From NCBI GenBank assembly GCA_937960795.1, contig CALGPA010000074.1:1-15258 (forward strand): DNA of 15,258 nt, read 5' to 3'. Every line of letters starts with the position of its first letter. Position 1 is the first letter of the stretch. The notes below the pieces were generated by a model. That model worked only from the letters and a program-made list of their open reading frames with translations, was not told the origin of the DNA and searched no databases. Origin of the DNA: an uncultured bacterium. GTDB taxonomy: Bacteria > Cloacimonadota > Cloacimonadia > Cloacimonadales > Cloacimonadaceae. Position numbers and translations under genes: made by a program. Of the stretch, positions 14,737 through 15,258 are shown one piece after another.

Positions 14737-14979
14737 GTGCAGTTTCCTTTTTGACATGACATATTCTTGCGGGGGCATGAGAGCTTGGAGCCTGAGCAGT
14801 GCCGATCATGAAGAATGCCAAACTTAAACAAAGCAAACATGAGTCTAGCCGGCAATTTGATGGTGTGAGACGGCTGTTCTTGTTCTGGGTTTTGGAGCTC
14901 TTTAGATGGCGCAACCGTGCTTTTTGAGCAATATTTACACTTGGTTTACACTTTTTGGACGAACCCCGTAAGTCCTTAT
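14737..14979. other. Non-coding region between the terminator and the right repeat
   Basis: No convincing gene is present on either strand. At 14934-14953 the 9-base TTTACACTT occurs twice, 11 bases apart. GGAC (14957-14960) and GTCC (14972-14975) are complementary. TATATT (14977-14982) looks like a -10, but the -35 at 16 bases (TTGGAC, 14955-14960) matches only 3 of 6. A promoter leading into the repeat is possible but unproven. Confidence 0.4.
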
Positions 14980-15056
14980 ATTCTCACCTCTTGCTTTCCA
15001 GACCGGTGAGCGACCGGTGAGCAAGGCATGAGCACGCCATATTTTGCAATCATTTA
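14980..15056. repeat. Dispersed repeat, right copy
   Basis: This is the second copy of the element at 1-77, in direct orientation and ungapped, with about 60 of 77 bases identical. Here the 11-base unit GACCGGTGAGC is a perfect tandem (15001-15011 and 15012-15022). CTCACC (14983-14988) can pair with either GGTGAG (15005-15010 or 15016-15021), and CTTGCT (14990-14995) can pair with AGCAAG (15020-15025). TATTTTGCAA is at 15040-15049. A weaker resemblance between the two flanks may continue for some tens of bases. Confidence 0.7.
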
Positions 15057-15258
15057 GCAGCAGCAAAATGGCACACTAAAAGCGAGCAAGCGGAAGAATC
15101 TGTCCACGAATTTGACTTTTTTGGTTGAGATGCCTTAGAAGGTTTAGAAGATCGAGAACCATGGTCAACCACCTGCCCGGATGGGCGGCTACAAGCACCC
15201 CAAAGTTGAAGGGGTTTGTAAGCTCAATGTCTCATGCGCAATCGCCGACGCTTCAGCT
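15057..15258. other. Right-end region with a strong hairpin
   Basis: Nothing here is recognisable as a known gene. A strong stem is formed by GC-TACAA (15188-15194) and ACCCC (15197-15201) pairing with GGGGT-TTGTA (15211-15220) and GC (15222-15223), with a two-base and a one-base bulge. GCCC and GGGC around 15176-15186 can form a smaller stem just before it. An open frame from ATG 15161 runs off the window end (32 codons seen); it has only a poor ribosome binding site and no family I recognise. The stretch may be a structured intergenic element or the start of an unknown gene. Confidence 0.4.

Noticed and set aside
14729..14914. A 61-residue minus-strand frame with a hydrophobic stretch resembling a signal peptide (ending GTAQA)
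   Set aside because: It ends inside the rpsG terminator, has no clear ribosome binding site, and overlaps other open frames on the same strand. The hydrophobic run is probably chance, although a gene remnant cannot be excluded.

Overview
The window is the conserved bacterial transcription/translation block, read entirely on the + strand: trnT(UGU)-trnY-trnG-trnT(GGU)-tuf-rpmG-trnW-secE-nusG-rplK-rplA-rplJ-rplL-rpoB-rpoC-rpsL-rpsG. The four leading tRNAs and their order match the E. coli thrU-tyrU-glyT-thrT-tufB arrangement. All five tRNAs carry an encoded CCA. Composition is near 50% GC, spacing between genes is tight, and Shine-Dalgarno sites are strong. The proteins look Gram-negative: RpoC has an SI3-type insertion in the trigger loop, and RpoC and EF-Tu resemble those of the Fibrobacterota/Chlorobiota/Bacteroidota superphylum. 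A Cloacimonadota-like lineage is my best guess, but this rests on memory and not on a search.

Layout. Positions 1-437 are non-coding and hold one copy of a dispersed repeat (1-77) and candidate -35 boxes ahead of the tRNAs. Positions 438-812 hold four tRNA genes. Positions 908-3143 carry tuf, rpmG, trnW, secE and nusG. Positions 3170-5304 carry the L11-L1-L10-L12 genes. Positions 5305-5507 are an rplL-rpoB spacer dominated by a perfect 15-bp palindrome, the likely attenuator or processing site. Positions 5508-13778 are rpoB (TTG start) and rpoC. Positions 13821-14679 are rpsL (GTG start) and rpsG, followed by a strong intrinsic terminator at 14706-14736. Positions 14737-15258 are non-coding, with short tandem repeats, a second copy of the 77-bp repeat (14980-15056) and a strong hairpin (15188-15223). 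fusA, which usually follows rpsG, is absent.

The genes work together. The tRNAs and EF-Tu supply decoding. L33, L11, L1, L10 and L12 build the 50S subunit, including the GTPase-associated stalk that EF-Tu contacts. S12 and S7 belong to the 30S subunit. NusG couples RNA polymerase (beta and beta') to ribosomes, and SecE belongs to the protein-export channel.

I see no wholly new multi-gene system here. The points worth a second look are: (i) a roughly 77-bp direct repeat bracketing the block, in which the arms of a predicted hairpin are conserved and the loop is not; (ii) an apparent roughly 110-residue expansion of RpoC made of two 28-residue and three exactly 27-residue tandem units; (iii) two substitutions at rifampicin-contact positions of RpoB; (iv) the perfect palindrome between rplL and rpoB; (v) a str-type gene pair that terminates without fusA.
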